Of a stretch of 64,000 nt of DNA, positions 55,880-64,000 are shown in pieces; the stretch's first letter is position 1, and each line of letters starts with the position of its first letter. The notes beneath the pieces were generated by a model that had not been told where the DNA came from, searched no databases, and worked only from the letters and a program-made list of their open reading frames with translations. This DNA comes from Rhizobium sp. J15 (lineage in GTDB: Bacteria; Pseudomonadota; Alphaproteobacteria; Rhizobiales; Rhizobiaceae), in assembly GCF_002531825.1 (NCBI RefSeq), contig NZ_NWSX01000002.1, positions 62,001-126,000 on the forward strand, written 5' to 3'. The translations under genes were made by a program, and so were the position numbers.

Positions 55880-57025
55880 ATGCGGATCGTCATTTTCGAT
55901 ACCTACTATCGGCAATTTCTCTCGCGGCATTATGCCGCCAATCCCGCGCTTGCTCTTGAAAGCTTCGACGATCAACGGTGCAGCCTGCTCTCGCAATTCT
56001 TCGGCACGTCGGATTTTTACTCCCACCATCTTAATGATCTCGGCTGGGAGGCGCATGACCTGATCGGCAATTGCGTGCCCCTACAAATGGCATGGGCTCG
56101 CGAGAACGACTTTCCCATCCGCGAATTTTCACTCAAAATACCACATCGCTTTTTTCGAGTGCCGTTGGTCGGACCATTGCTTTCCTCCATGCCGGGCCTT
56201 CTCGACGTTGCCATCGCTCAGATCCGCAAACTGAAGCCCGACGTTCTCTATTGCCAGGATCTAAGCTTTTTCCCCAGCCGCGTCCTGAAAGAGCTGAAAC
56301 GCGATACCCGCTTGATCGTCGGCCAGATCGCCTCCCCACTACCCCCAACGGATTTTCTTTCCGGTTACGATCTTATTCTCACCTCCTTTCCCCATTTTGT
56401 GGATCGCATTCGGGGGCTGGGTATCAAATCGGAATATTTTCGTATCGCTTTCGAGCGCCGAGTTCTCAATGCGCTAGGCGCCGTCGAGAAGGATATCGAT
56501 ATCTCCTTTGTTGGCGGCATCAGTCCCCATCATAAAAATGCAATCCCGATCCTCGAACATCTCGCGCGCACCACGAAAATCGCGTTCTTCGGTTATGGAG
56601 CAAAGAACCTGCCGCAGGATTCGCCGATTCTTGCCGCTCACCGGGGGGAGGTCTGGGGCCTCGACATGTATCGTGCGCTCGCGCGAAGCCGCATCACGAT
56701 CAATCGACATATCGCGGTCGCAGAAAACTATGCCAACAATATGCGACTCTACGAGGCAACAGGCGTCGGTTCTCTTCTTCTAACCGACAGCAAGAGCAAT
56801 CTCGGCGATCTTTTCGTCGAAGGGCAGGAAGTCGTACCCTATTCGGATGCGCGCGACGCTGTGGAAAAAATCAATAAATTGCTGCAAGAACCCAATGAGA
56901 TTAGTCGAATTGCGGCGGCTGGCCAGCGGCGGACGTTGGCTGAGCATACCTATGAGCACCGCATGCATGAACTCATCGGTATTCTCGAACATCACATCGA
57001 CGGCCGCCGAGGGAGGCTTGCATGA
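55880..57025 (+). CDS. CgeB-like glycosyltransferase (copy 2)
   Basis: A 381-residue paralogue of the product at 30878-32053. Shared blocks include IVGQIASPLPPTDF near 146, DISFVGGISPHHKNA near 212, NNMRLYEATGVGSLLLTDSK near 295 and AAGQRRTL-HTYEHRMHEL near the end. ATG 55880 follows AGGAAGC. The stop overlaps the next methyltransferase (ATGA). Likely an O-antigen sugar transferase with a donor similar to that of copy 1. Confidence 0.83.
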   Translation: MRIVIFDTYYRQFLSRHYAANPALALESFDDQRCSLLSQFFGTSDFYSHHLNDLGWEAHDLIGNCVPLQMAWARENDFPIREFSLKIPHRFFRVPLVGPLLSSMPGLLDVAIAQIRKLKPDVLYCQDLSFFPSRVLKELKRDTRLIVGQIASPLPPTDFLSGYDLILTSFPHFVDRIRGLGIKSEYFRIAFERRVLNALGAVEKDIDISFVGGISPHHKNAIPILEHLARTTKIAFFGYGAKNLPQDSPILAAHRGEVWGLDMYRALARSRITINRHIAVAENYANNMRLYEATGVGSLLLTDSKSNLGDLFVEGQEVVPYSDARDAVEKINKLLQEPNEISRIAAAGQRRTLAEHTYEHRMHELIGILEHHIDGRRGRLA

Positions 57026-57834
57026 AAGCCTTTACACGTCGCCTGTTGAAGAGATACCCCCGGCTACAAGATGCCGCGAAGTTGCTGATGGGTATTGTCG
57101 ATCCACGCTTCGGCGTATCGTCACGATATGCCCTCGTAGCGGGAGACGAGGTTTCGACGGAAGCGGAACGGTTGGCCAAATCGTGGACGGCGGCCTCCAT
57201 TCCTGCCCGCCAGCGGCAGCTGGTCGACCGGCAATTGCAGGATTTCGCCTCCGGAAAATCCATCCAAGCCTTCGATGTTTTCGTCGATCTGCTGAAACCG
57301 CACGCTCAAGAAGGGCATACGCGAAGCCTGCTCGAGATCGGCTGTTCCAGCGGCTACTATTCTGATGTCCTGAGACTTCGCGGCCTTCCTTTCGCTTACA
57401 GCGGATGCGACTATTCACCTGCCTTCATAGCAATGGCGCAAAGCCATTATCCCGAAATTGATTTCCGCGTAGAGGATGCGACGCGGCTGACCTATCCCGA
57501 CGCGTCTTTCGACGCCGTTGTCTCAGGTTGCTGCCTGCTGCATATTCCCGACTACGAAGCAGCGATAGCCGAAACAGCGCGTGTTGCGCGCGATCTCGTC
57601 CTGTTTCACCGTACACCATTGGTGATCGGCAGACCGACCGAAGTTTTCACAAAAGCCGCCTATGGAGTCGAGACGATCGAAATTCATCTTTCCGATGCAT
57701 TGTTCTATCAGCTGCTGGCCAATCACGGGCTGAAAGTTGTTCAAACTGCAACCCTCTCGACCGACCAGACACCACGCGGCCCCTCGGAAGTCATCAGCAT
57801 CCTCTGCCGCAAAACGGAGCCGTCGCATGCATAA
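57022..57834 (+). CDS. Class I SAM-dependent methyltransferase
   Basis: A 270-residue protein with motif I SLLEIGCSSGYYSDVL near 103, YSGCDYSPAFIAMAQ near 123, and FDAVVSGCCLLHIPDYE near 160. The layout is methyltransf_25-like. It is translationally coupled to the CgeB-like gene before it. The next GT2 start is 40 bp downstream. Acceptor unknown. Confidence 0.85.
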   Translation: MKAFTRRLLKRYPRLQDAAKLLMGIVDPRFGVSSRYALVAGDEVSTEAERLAKSWTAASIPARQRQLVDRQLQDFASGKSIQAFDVFVDLLKPHAQEGHTRSLLEIGCSSGYYSDVLRLRGLPFAYSGCDYSPAFIAMAQSHYPEIDFRVEDATRLTYPDASFDAVVSGCCLLHIPDYEAAIAETARVARDLVLFHRTPLVIGRPTEVFTKAAYGVETIEIHLSDALFYQLLANHGLKVVQTATLSTDQTPRGPSEVISILCRKTEPSHA

Positions 57835-57873
57835 CCATTGCGTTGCTATTTCAATAATGGCTGCGATGTTTCC

Positions 57874-58671
57874 ATGACGACAACTGCCTCCACTTGTGCT
57901 GCGCGACCCCACATCACCTTGATTACCGTTTGCTGGAATGTGGAAAAAACCATTGCAAGCACCTTGGCCTCCGTCGACGCTCAGACGTTCCGGAACTTCG
58001 AACATCTGATCATCGACGGTGGCTCGACGGACGCGACCCTGTCAATCATCGCTGCCGCCGGCAATCGTGTGGTTTTCTCAGGCCCCGACAAAGGCATCTA
58101 TGACGCGATGAATAAGGGAATCGCCCGGGCATCGGGAGATATCATCGGCTTCCTTAATGCGGACGACATGTTCGCGAGCAATCTGGCTCTTGAAACGATT
58201 GCCAGTGCACTTGAAGATGAAAACTTCGATTGCTGTTATGGCGATCTGATCTATGTCTCGCAACAGGATACCAGCAGGCAGGTTCGATACTGGAAGTCTT
58301 CCCCATTTACGGCCGGGGCCTTCCGCAGAGGATGGTGCCCTCCGCATCCAACATTTTATGTCCGTCGTGCAGTCTATGAAAAATATGGCGTCTTCGACCT
58401 ACGCTATTCTCTTGCAGCCGATATCGAATTGATGATGCGATTCCTCGAAAGAGCTCGCATTACCTCTCTCTATATTCCGGAGATATTGGTAAAAATGCGT
58501 CTTGGGGGAGCGACGAACAAGAGCTTCAGCAACATCCGGCGACAGAACGCTGAGATTCTTCATGCACTGGCAATGCATGACCTCAAAGTTTCGCGACTTG
58601 CGTTCTGGGCGCCCAAGCTTGTAAACCGCCTGCGGCAATTTCTTAGGAAGAGACAGGAAACAAGGGATTGA
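57874..58671 (+). CDS. GT2-type glycosyltransferase
   Basis: A 265-residue GT-A transferase: ITLITVCWNVEKTIASTLAS, then HLIIDGGSTDATL near 46, KGIYDAMNKGIARASGDIIG near 73 and the metal motif FLNADD near 94. The HPTFYVRRAVYEKYG segment is typical of colanic-acid WcaE-like enzymes. ATG 57874 is chosen; a TTG at 57838 would add 12 residues. Probably adds an O-antigen sugar. Confidence 0.88.
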   Translation: MTTTASTCAARPHITLITVCWNVEKTIASTLASVDAQTFRNFEHLIIDGGSTDATLSIIAAAGNRVVFSGPDKGIYDAMNKGIARASGDIIGFLNADDMFASNLALETIASALEDENFDCCYGDLIYVSQQDTSRQVRYWKSSPFTAGAFRRGWCPPHPTFYVRRAVYEKYGVFDLRYSLAADIELMMRFLERARITSLYIPEILVKMRLGGATNKSFSNIRRQNAEILHALAMHDLKVSRLAFWAPKLVNRLRQFLRKRQETRD

Positions 58672-58803
58672 ACATATAGCAGATGCGTTATCGTAGCATT
58701 CCGGGGGTGCCAATGATTGCATTTTGCGCTATGCCGCCACAACAAGCTGATGAGGCACTCAGCACTTGAGACCGCAAATCTATTATATCGGGAAATGAGA
58801 CTT

Positions 58804-59907
58804 ATGAAACAGACGGGGCGTGGCGATCAGAAGGTAGCATTGATAACGGGCGTAACCGGCCAGGACGGCGCATATCTCTCCGAACTTCTGCTGGAGAAAA
58901 ATTATATCGTCCACGGGGTCAAGCGTCGGTCCTCTTCATTCAATACATCTCGAATCGAGCATCTTTACGAAGATCCGCACGTAGAGGATCCGCGCTTTAT
59001 TCTGCATTTCGGCGACCTGACGGATTCGACCAACCTTATCCGCATCATTCAGGAAACCCAGCCGGACGAGATCTATAACCTTGCAGCACAAAGCCATGTG
59101 CAGGTCAGCTTTGAAACGCCGGAATATACCGCAAACGCTGACGGCATCGGCACGCTGCGTGCCCTTGAAGCAATTCGTCTTCTGGGACTGACAAAGAAAA
59201 CACGTTTCTACCAGGCATCCACATCAGAGCTTTATGGAAAGGTACAGGAAGTACCGCAAAGCGAAACGACACCTTTCTATCCGCGCAGTCCCTATGCGGT
59301 TGCAAAACTTTATGCCTATTGGATTGTCGTTAACTATCGTGAAGCCTATGGAATTCATGCCTCCAACGGCATCCTCTTCAACCACGAAAGCCCAATTCGC
59401 GGTGAAACCTTCGTGACGCGAAAGATCACGCGTGCGGCGGCGGCAATTCATCTCGGCCTCCAGAATAAGCTTTATCTTGGCAATCTGGATGCTCAGCGCG
59501 ATTGGGGGCACGCCCGCGAATATGTGCGCGGCATGTGGCTCATGCTGCAGCAAGATCAGCCGGACGATTATGTGCTGGCAACCGGCGAGACCCATACGGT
59601 TCGCAGTTTCGTTGAAAGATCCTTTGCTGAAGTCGGAATTACCATCGAGTGGAAGGGTGAAGGCGTCGATGAAAAAGGATACGACACGGCAACCGGTCGT
59701 GCCGTGGTCGAAGTCGATCCGCGCTACTTCCGGCCCACAGAGGTCGAACTACTGATCGGCGATCCGCGCAAAGCGCAGGAAAAGCTGGGATGGAAACATG
59801 AAATCGGCCTCGACCAGTTGGTCAAGGAAATGGTGCGCGAAGATCTGAAGATTATGGCGCGCACGCCACTTGACAATGGCGGCAACAAGGGATTGGTCAA
59901 TGTCTGA
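58804..59907 (+). CDS. gmd: GDP-mannose 4,6-dehydratase
   Basis: Converts GDP-mannose to GDP-4-keto-6-deoxymannose. The 367-residue SDR has TGVTGQDG (15-22), [26 protein letters not shown], catalytic STSE (ASTSELYG), YAVAK and the full [17 protein letters not shown] block. ATG 58804 follows a GGGAAATGAG purine stretch; upstream ATGs at 58717 and 58795 are not preferred. The 3' end overlaps fcl by eight bases, so the pair makes GDP-L-fucose. Confidence 0.96.
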   Translation: MKQTGRGDQKVALITGVTGQDGAYLSELLLEKNYIVHGVKRRSSSFNTSRIEHLYEDPHVEDPRFILHFGDLTDSTNLIRIIQETQPDEIYNLAAQSHVQVSFETPEYTANADGIGTLRALEAIRLLGLTKKTRFYQASTSELYGKVQEVPQSETTPFYPRSPYAVAKLYAYWIVVNYREAYGIHASNGILFNHESPIRGETFVTRKITRAAAAIHLGLQNKLYLGNLDAQRDWGHAREYVRGMWLMLQQDQPDDYVLATGETHTVRSFVERSFAEVGITIEWKGEGVDEKGYDTATGRAVVEVDPRYFRPTEVELLIGDPRKAQEKLGWKHEIGLDQLVKEMVREDLKIMARTPLDNGGNKGLVNV

Positions 59908-60862
59908 CATCCTCTACAGCCTCGCGGGTAAACGAGTCTGGATTGCCGGTCACAAAGGCATGGTGGGTTCGGCCATCGCCCGCCGGCTGGAGAGCGAAAA
60001 TTGCGAAATATTGACGACGGATCGCAAGGATGTCGATCTTCGCAATCAGGCGCAAGTCGATGCTTGGATGACCGCGTTCCGCCCACAGGCGGTCTTTCTT
60101 GCCGCCGCCAAGGTTGGCGGTATTCTTGCCAACGATCAGTTTCCTGCCGATTTCCTATATGACAATCTAATGATGGAAGCGAATATCATCCATGCCGCTT
60201 ATAAGGCGGGGGTGGAAAAGCTCCTATTTTTGGGATCGAGTTGCATCTATCCAAAATTCGCCAGCCAACCAATCGTCGAGGAAGCGTTGCTGACCGGCAC
60301 GTTAGAACCAACTAACGAATGGTATGCCATTGCGAAAATCGCGGGCATCAAACTATGCCAGGCATATCGTCGCCAGCACGGTGTGGATTTCATATCCGCT
60401 ATGCCTACAAATCTTTACGGGCCAGGCGATAATTTCGATCTCAACTCCAGCCACGTTGTGCCCGCACTGATTCGAAAGGCACATGAGGCCAAGATATCAG
60501 GCAAGCTGGCGATCACGATCTGGGGAACGGGAAATCCCCGACGTGAATTCCTCCATGTTGACGATTGTGCGGACGCATGTGTGCATCTGATGAAGGTCTA
60601 TTCAGGCGACAGCCATATCAATGTTGGCTCGGGCGACGATGTCACCATTCTGGAGCTGACAAAGCTTGTTTGCGATGTCGTCGGTTTTTCCGGAGAGATT
60701 GATCATGATCTCTCGAAGCCAGATGGAACTCCGCGGAAACTTATGAGCGCAACAAAACTGCGATCCTTTAACTGGGCGCCTCGCATCAGCCTTGAAGAGG
60801 GAATCGCTGATGCATATCGTGCCTTTCTAGGAGGCGAATATGCGATGCGGGCCTATGGTTAA
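59900..60862 (+). CDS. fcl: GDP-L-fucose synthase
   Basis: A 320-residue epimerase-reductase that turns the Gmd product into GDP-L-fucose. NADP motif Gly17-x-x-Gly20-x-x-Gly23 ([10 protein letters not shown]), [10 protein letters not shown], the catalytic Ser/Cys in GSSCIYP, Tyr and Lys in [11 protein letters not shown], and [11 protein letters not shown] are all present. ATG 59900 (MSDILYS) is chosen; an ATG at 59870 lies further inside gmd. Fucose is a known component of Rhizobium O-antigens. Confidence 0.95.
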   Translation: MSDILYSLAGKRVWIAGHKGMVGSAIARRLESENCEILTTDRKDVDLRNQAQVDAWMTAFRPQAVFLAAAKVGGILANDQFPADFLYDNLMMEANIIHAAYKAGVEKLLFLGSSCIYPKFASQPIVEEALLTGTLEPTNEWYAIAKIAGIKLCQAYRRQHGVDFISAMPTNLYGPGDNFDLNSSHVVPALIRKAHEAKISGKLAITIWGTGNPRREFLHVDDCADACVHLMKVYSGDSHINVGSGDDVTILELTKLVCDVVGFSGEIDHDLSKPDGTPRKLMSATKLRSFNWAPRISLEEGIADAYRAFLGGEYAMRAYG

Positions 60863-60948
60863 GTCGTCCGGGTCGTAGCCTGACTCTCGCAAGCAAGTCA
60901 TTTGAAGGCGTTTCCGACGCCCGAACAGCCTTACGAGACAACTCGAAT

Positions 60949-61920
60949 ATGACAAAATATTTCTGCACGCTTTTCGATAGTGGATATCTTATCAAAGGGA
61001 TAACCATGATCGACAGCCTCATGCGTCAGAGTTCAGATTCTCACGTTTTCGTACTCTGCCTGGACCAGCAAACCAGTGACATCATCACGCTTCTGGCGAT
61101 CCCAGGCGTCACGGGTATATCGCTTGCCGAAGTGGAGACGGAAGAACTCCTTCAAGCAAAAAAAACACGGGGCGTGGCTGAATATTGTTGGACGCTTTCG
61201 CCCTGCCTCCCTTGGTATCTATTCGAGAATTACCCGGAAATTGATTTACTTACCTATCTCGATTCCGATTTGCTTTTTTATTCCCCGCTTCAGCCGATCT
61301 TCGATGAGATCGGAGACAGCTCCGTCGCAATTATCGAACACCGCTTTGCGCCGCGGCTCCACGACCGCGAGGTGAATGGAAGATTCTGTGTTGAATGGGT
61401 TACGTTCCGACGCGACGACGAAGGAATGGCCTGTCTCTCCAGATGGCGCGATCAATGCATCGAATGGTGCTATTATCGTCTAGAGGACGGGAAAATGGGG
61501 GACCAGAAGTATCTCGACGAGTGGCCCGACCGTTATAAGCACTGTCATATCATAGAGCATCCCGGCGCCGGTGTTGCACCGTGGAATTATGAAAAGCATA
61601 CGTTCGGCGTGAGTGCAATGGGCGCCATCATTGTTGATGCATCACCGCTAATATTCTACCATTTTCACCAATTTCAACTGCTTGAAAATGGTGGTTTCGA
61701 TCGGCTTTCAACCTTTTACACGTCTGTTTGCCCGGAGCCTGATGGGATCTACCTCGCTTATGAATCCGCATTGACGCGAACATTGGAGCGGGTGCGAACG
61801 ATTGTGCCGGGATTTTCAGGTGGATTGCGCTCATCGCGTCAGGTAGCGCGCAGGCGCTGGGCGCAGCGATATCTACCTTTTACCCTAAAAGAGGCGATTC
61901 GTCGTTTTCTGCGATATTAG
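60949..61920 (+). CDS. GT-A-type glycosyltransferase (copy 2 of a paralogous pair)
   Basis: A 323-residue paralogue of the product at 50381-51340. Shared blocks are FCTLFDSGYLIKGITMIDSL at the start, the metal motif D105-x-D107 in LTYLDSDLLFY, MGDQKYLDEWPDRY near 185 and HPGAGVAPWNY near 205. The C-terminus is basic and amphipathic (RQVARRRWAQRYL), as for membrane-associated transferases. It is the last gene of the cluster and converges with the anti-sigma gene across 41 bp. Confidence 0.8.
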   Translation: MTKYFCTLFDSGYLIKGITMIDSLMRQSSDSHVFVLCLDQQTSDIITLLAIPGVTGISLAEVETEELLQAKKTRGVAEYCWTLSPCLPWYLFENYPEIDLLTYLDSDLLFYSPLQPIFDEIGDSSVAIIEHRFAPRLHDREVNGRFCVEWVTFRRDDEGMACLSRWRDQCIEWCYYRLEDGKMGDQKYLDEWPDRYKHCHIIEHPGAGVAPWNYEKHTFGVSAMGAIIVDASPLIFYHFHQFQLLENGGFDRLSTFYTSVCPEPDGIYLAYESALTRTLERVRTIVPGFSGGLRSSRQVARRRWAQRYLPFTLKEAIRRFLRY

Positions 61921-61961
61921 AAACACCATACTACCCCGGAAGTCGAAATTTAGGCGAAGTC

Positions 61962-62765
61962 TCACGCCGCCACCCTCCCCCGCACCTCATCCGCCATCGC
62001 CGCCATCCTGTCCGCCGCCGCATGGCCGATCAGCATGAAGGCGTGTGTCGCGTTCGACCAGTAGACGACGTTCATGCCTTTGCGGCTCTCGAGGTCCGGG
62101 GCCTTCGGCCCTGCGTCCGACCTGACGATGCAGAGCGCCATCGGGCCGGTTTCGGGGTCGAGATAGGCGATCTGGGCGAGCGGTTTGGCGTCATATTGCA
62201 GCAGCAGAGCGCGCTTGAAATCGATACCCGGAAGCGCGACGGCTTCGGGGGAGAGCGACAGGTCGAGTTTCTCGTCAAGCGGGCCGAGCTGGGCGGCCTG
62301 TTCCTCTCTCGCGGGCACGGGACCGGCCAACGTTTCCGGCGTGTAGAGCGAGATATATTCGGCAACCACAGCGCGCCATTCGCTGTTTTCGTCCTTTGCC
62401 GAAAAGCTCCGGCCGATGCCGATGACGGCGCGGTCGATGGCGATGCCGGCAACGAGTGAGGCGGCAAGGGCGCCGAGGAAGCGGCGGCGGGTAAGGATCG
62501 AGGGCGCGGAAGCAGGTTTTAGGCTGTCGCGCGGCGGAATGGCGGCGAGCATCACCTCCAGTCTTTGGCGTGGCGCTTCGGCGAGCAGCGGGGCGAAGGC
62601 CTGTTCGAAGGGCAGGCTGGCGCGCGACAGGAATTCCAGCCTTTCGGCGACGCTCTTGTCTTCGTTCACCATGGTTTCGATGCGCGCGGCCTCTTCGGCC
62701 GTCAATTCGCCGTCGATGAAGGCGGTCAGATCCTCGTCGGAGGGAATGGTGTGTTTCTCGTTCAT
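61962..62765 (-). CDS. Membrane anti-sigma factor
   Basis: A 267-residue protein. The N-terminal DEDLTAFIDGELTAEEAARIE segment is typical of anti-sigma domains that clamp ECF factors. A single membrane segment lies near 92-113 after an Arg cluster (TRRRFLGALAASLVAG), and the C-terminal ~150 residues are probably periplasmic. No HxxxCxxC zinc motif is visible, so it is not a ZAS type. Its start overlaps the sigma-gene stop (ATGA). It presumably sequesters that sigma factor until an envelope signal arrives. Confidence 0.85.
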   Translation of the reverse strand: MNEKHTIPSDEDLTAFIDGELTAEEAARIETMVNEDKSVAERLEFLSRASLPFEQAFAPLLAEAPRQRLEVMLAAIPPRDSLKPASAPSILTRRRFLGALAASLVAGIAIDRAVIGIGRSFSAKDENSEWRAVVAEYISLYTPETLAGPVPAREEQAAQLGPLDEKLDLSLSPEAVALPGIDFKRALLLQYDAKPLAQIAYLDPETGPMALCIVRSDAGPKAPDLESRKGMNVVYWSNATHAFMLIGHAAADRMAAMADEVRGRVAA

Positions 62766-63367
62766 TGCCGTCCCCCTTCCGCTCCGGCGCCGGAGAGCTT
62801 GGCGCGGGCAGCCGCCAGCCGGCTCATCACGGTTCCGATCGGAATATCCAGTATGTCTGCGACCTCGCGATAGGAAAGTCCTTCCACATAGGCGAGGAAA
62901 ACCACCGTCCTTTGCGCCTCGGGCAGCGCGTTGACCTGCTTCAGCACCTGCCCCGCCATCACATGCGTTTCGGTATCGTGGGCGCCGTCGAAAGTCAGTG
63001 TCTCGCCGGCATCGACGAACCCCTGGCCCTGGCGCACCCGGCGCGATCGGATCTCGTTCAGCCAGATCGAATGCAGGATCGAAAACAGCCAGCGGTCGAG
63101 CCGGGTGCCGGGAACGAACTGGCCGGCACGCTCCAGCGCGCGGAGGCAGGTTGCCTGCACCAGATCGTCGGCGACGTCGCGCTGATGCGAGAGAACGAGG
63201 CCATAGCGCCAGAGCCGCGCCAGATTTTCCGTCAGGCCGCTCCTGATATCCGCTTCGCTCGCGATGGCCGCCTCCGTCAGTCCTGTGTCCGTGGGAATCG
63301 CCGGGTGAACCGGCGATTCCGCACTTGCACGACTATAGGCAGGAAATGGAGTGCGCGCGACCGACAT
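62762..63367 (-). CDS. ECF-type RNA polymerase sigma factor
   Basis: A 201-residue ECF sigma. Region 2 reads DDLVQATCLRALERAGQF then LDRWLFSILHSIWLNEIRSR (about 68-110). Region 4 contains LPEAQRTVVFLAYVEGLSY and IPIGTVMSRLAAARAKL (about 148-192). A variable linker separates them. It is followed by its anti-sigma partner in the same operon; the secreted TPR gene is 43 bp upstream. The stress it senses is unknown. Confidence 0.92.
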   Translation of the reverse strand: MSVARTPFPAYSRASAESPVHPAIPTDTGLTEAAIASEADIRSGLTENLARLWRYGLVLSHQRDVADDLVQATCLRALERAGQFVPGTRLDRWLFSILHSIWLNEIRSRRVRQGQGFVDAGETLTFDGAHDTETHVMAGQVLKQVNALPEAQRTVVFLAYVEGLSYREVADILDIPIGTVMSRLAAARAKLSGAGAEGGRQ

Positions 63368-63410
63368 TCGGGTATCCCTTCCCGTTCCCTGTCCTGCCCT
63401 TGCCGGCCGA

Positions 63411-63947
63411 TCAGATCTTCGACGGATCGAGGATTGCGGCGTTCAGATCCTGATATTCCTCGCAAGCGGTGCCGCAGATCGCCTTGATGGTGCTCAATTG
63501 CTCCCTGGCAAGATCGAGCCGGCCTTTGACGACATAGGCTTCGCCGAGATATTCGCGGACCTTGGCATATTGCGGATCGAGCTTCACCGATTGGAGGTAA
63601 TAGGAGATGCCTTCGTCGGTCCGGCCGAGCTTGCGGGTGGCATAACCGCGATAATTCAGCACCTCGGCCGTGTTCTGGTCCTTGACCGTGTCGAGCATGG
63701 CAAGCGCCTCTTCGTAGCGACCGGCCTTGGCGAGCGAATAGGCATAGTCGGTGCGGTTCTCGTCCGACACATTGGCGCTCTGCTGCTTGACGCATTTCTT
63801 GGTCTTCTGGTCGTAGATCTCGCCCTTCTTGCAGGTCGGCATAGTGCTGCTGTCGTCACCGATCGCAAAGACGGGGCCGGCGAAGAGGGAAGCGGCGAGG
63901 CAGCCGCCGAGAAGGATGGAAGCGGCGCGAATTGTCATGTTCGTCAT
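63411..63947 (-). CDS. Secreted TPR-repeat protein
   Basis: A 178-residue protein with a signal peptide (MTNMTIRAASILLGG, then AGPVFA^IG). A short Cys-containing segment (CKKGEIYDQKTKKC) precedes about three TPR-like repeats, including YAYSLAKAGRYEEALAML, YRGYATRKLGRTDEGISYYL and YLGEAYVVKGRLDLAREQL. A second Cys pair lies near the end (CGTACEEY). ATG 63947 follows GAGGAGTTTTCCC. It probably acts in the periplasm, possibly in the signalling of the ECF system (inference from position). Confidence 0.82.
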   Translation of the reverse strand: MTNMTIRAASILLGGCLAASLFAGPVFAIGDDSSTMPTCKKGEIYDQKTKKCVKQQSANVSDENRTDYAYSLAKAGRYEEALAMLDTVKDQNTAEVLNYRGYATRKLGRTDEGISYYLQSVKLDPQYAKVREYLGEAYVVKGRLDLAREQLSTIKAICGTACEEYQDLNAAILDPSKI

Positions 63948-64000
63948 GGGAAAACTCCTCGAGAGTGACGTTGCGAGGAGAGAACACCGCTGCATCAGGC

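Noticed and set aside
30498-61920. Wzx flippase or Wzy polymerase in the O-antigen cluster
   Set aside because: Looked for multi-TM proteins of 380-500 residues; only Wzm (six TM) and the small 97-residue protein are membrane-embedded, so Wzm/Wzt export is the supported model.

Overview
The window looks like a chromosomal segment of a fast-growing Rhizobium (R. leguminosarum / R. etli group or a close relative). I infer this from the high-GC coding style, the alphaproteobacterial housekeeping genes (RsmE, a plant/proteobacterial-type GshA, GuaB, RlmE, Ppx/GppA), DUF1127 and DUF937 proteins, a tripartite tricarboxylate transporter, and a large O-antigen cluster with Wzm/Wzt. No database search was possible, so the species assignment is inference.

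Layout. (1) 1-20,400: mostly ordinary chromosome. It holds a phosphate permease, rsmE, gshA, a DUF937 protein, a DUF1127 protein with its own terminator, LysR and TetR regulators, a 1,036-residue autotransporter, a MAPEG protein, a divergent SDR/LysR pair, guaB with a coupled membrane protein, a Tat-type metallo-beta-lactamase-fold hydrolase divergent from a DHA2-type MFS exporter, rlmE, and a ppx/gppA with an unusual basic extension. (2) 20,480-30,358: a tRNA-Gln(CUG) gene followed by a catabolic block of nine leftward genes (isocitrate/isopropylmalate-type dehydrogenase, TctC, TctB, TctA, LDH2-type dehydrogenase, hydroxypyruvate-isomerase-like protein, aldehyde dehydrogenase, cupin, ABM protein) and a divergent GntR/FCD regulator. 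A 27-bp copy (25/27) of the tRNA 3' end plus its flank lies at 30,332-30,358, so the block looks like a relic genomic island inserted at this tRNA. (3) 30,498-61,920: a long rightward, relatively AT-rich surface-polysaccharide cluster, mostly tightly packed or overlapping. (4) 61,962-63,947: a leftward operon of a secreted TPR protein, an ECF sigma factor and its anti-sigma factor.

How the polysaccharide genes fit together. Wzm/Wzt indicate ABC-transporter-dependent O-antigen export; no Wzx or Wzy is visible. Three activated-sugar routes can be read: GDP-mannose to GDP-fucose (Gmd, Fcl, plus a second divergent Gmd-like enzyme); dTDP-glucose to a dTDP-3-amino-3,6-dideoxyhexose (RmlA, RmlB, a ketoisomerase, a DegT aminotransferase); and a CMP-activated nonulosonic-acid-like sugar (NeuA-like enzyme plus a very unusual CBS-NeuB-SAF-isomerase fusion). 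These feed at least eight glycosyltransferase-type proteins. Eight SAM methyltransferases and a phytanoyl-CoA-dioxygenase-like protein suggest a heavily methylated polymer.

The observations I rank highest are the CBS-NeuB-SAF-TIM-barrel fusion, the tRNA-flanked catabolic island without an integrase, its apparently tandem-wHTH GntR regulator facing a triple half-site operator, and the concentration of methyltransferases beside a 3-amino-sugar module that lacks an acetyltransferase.
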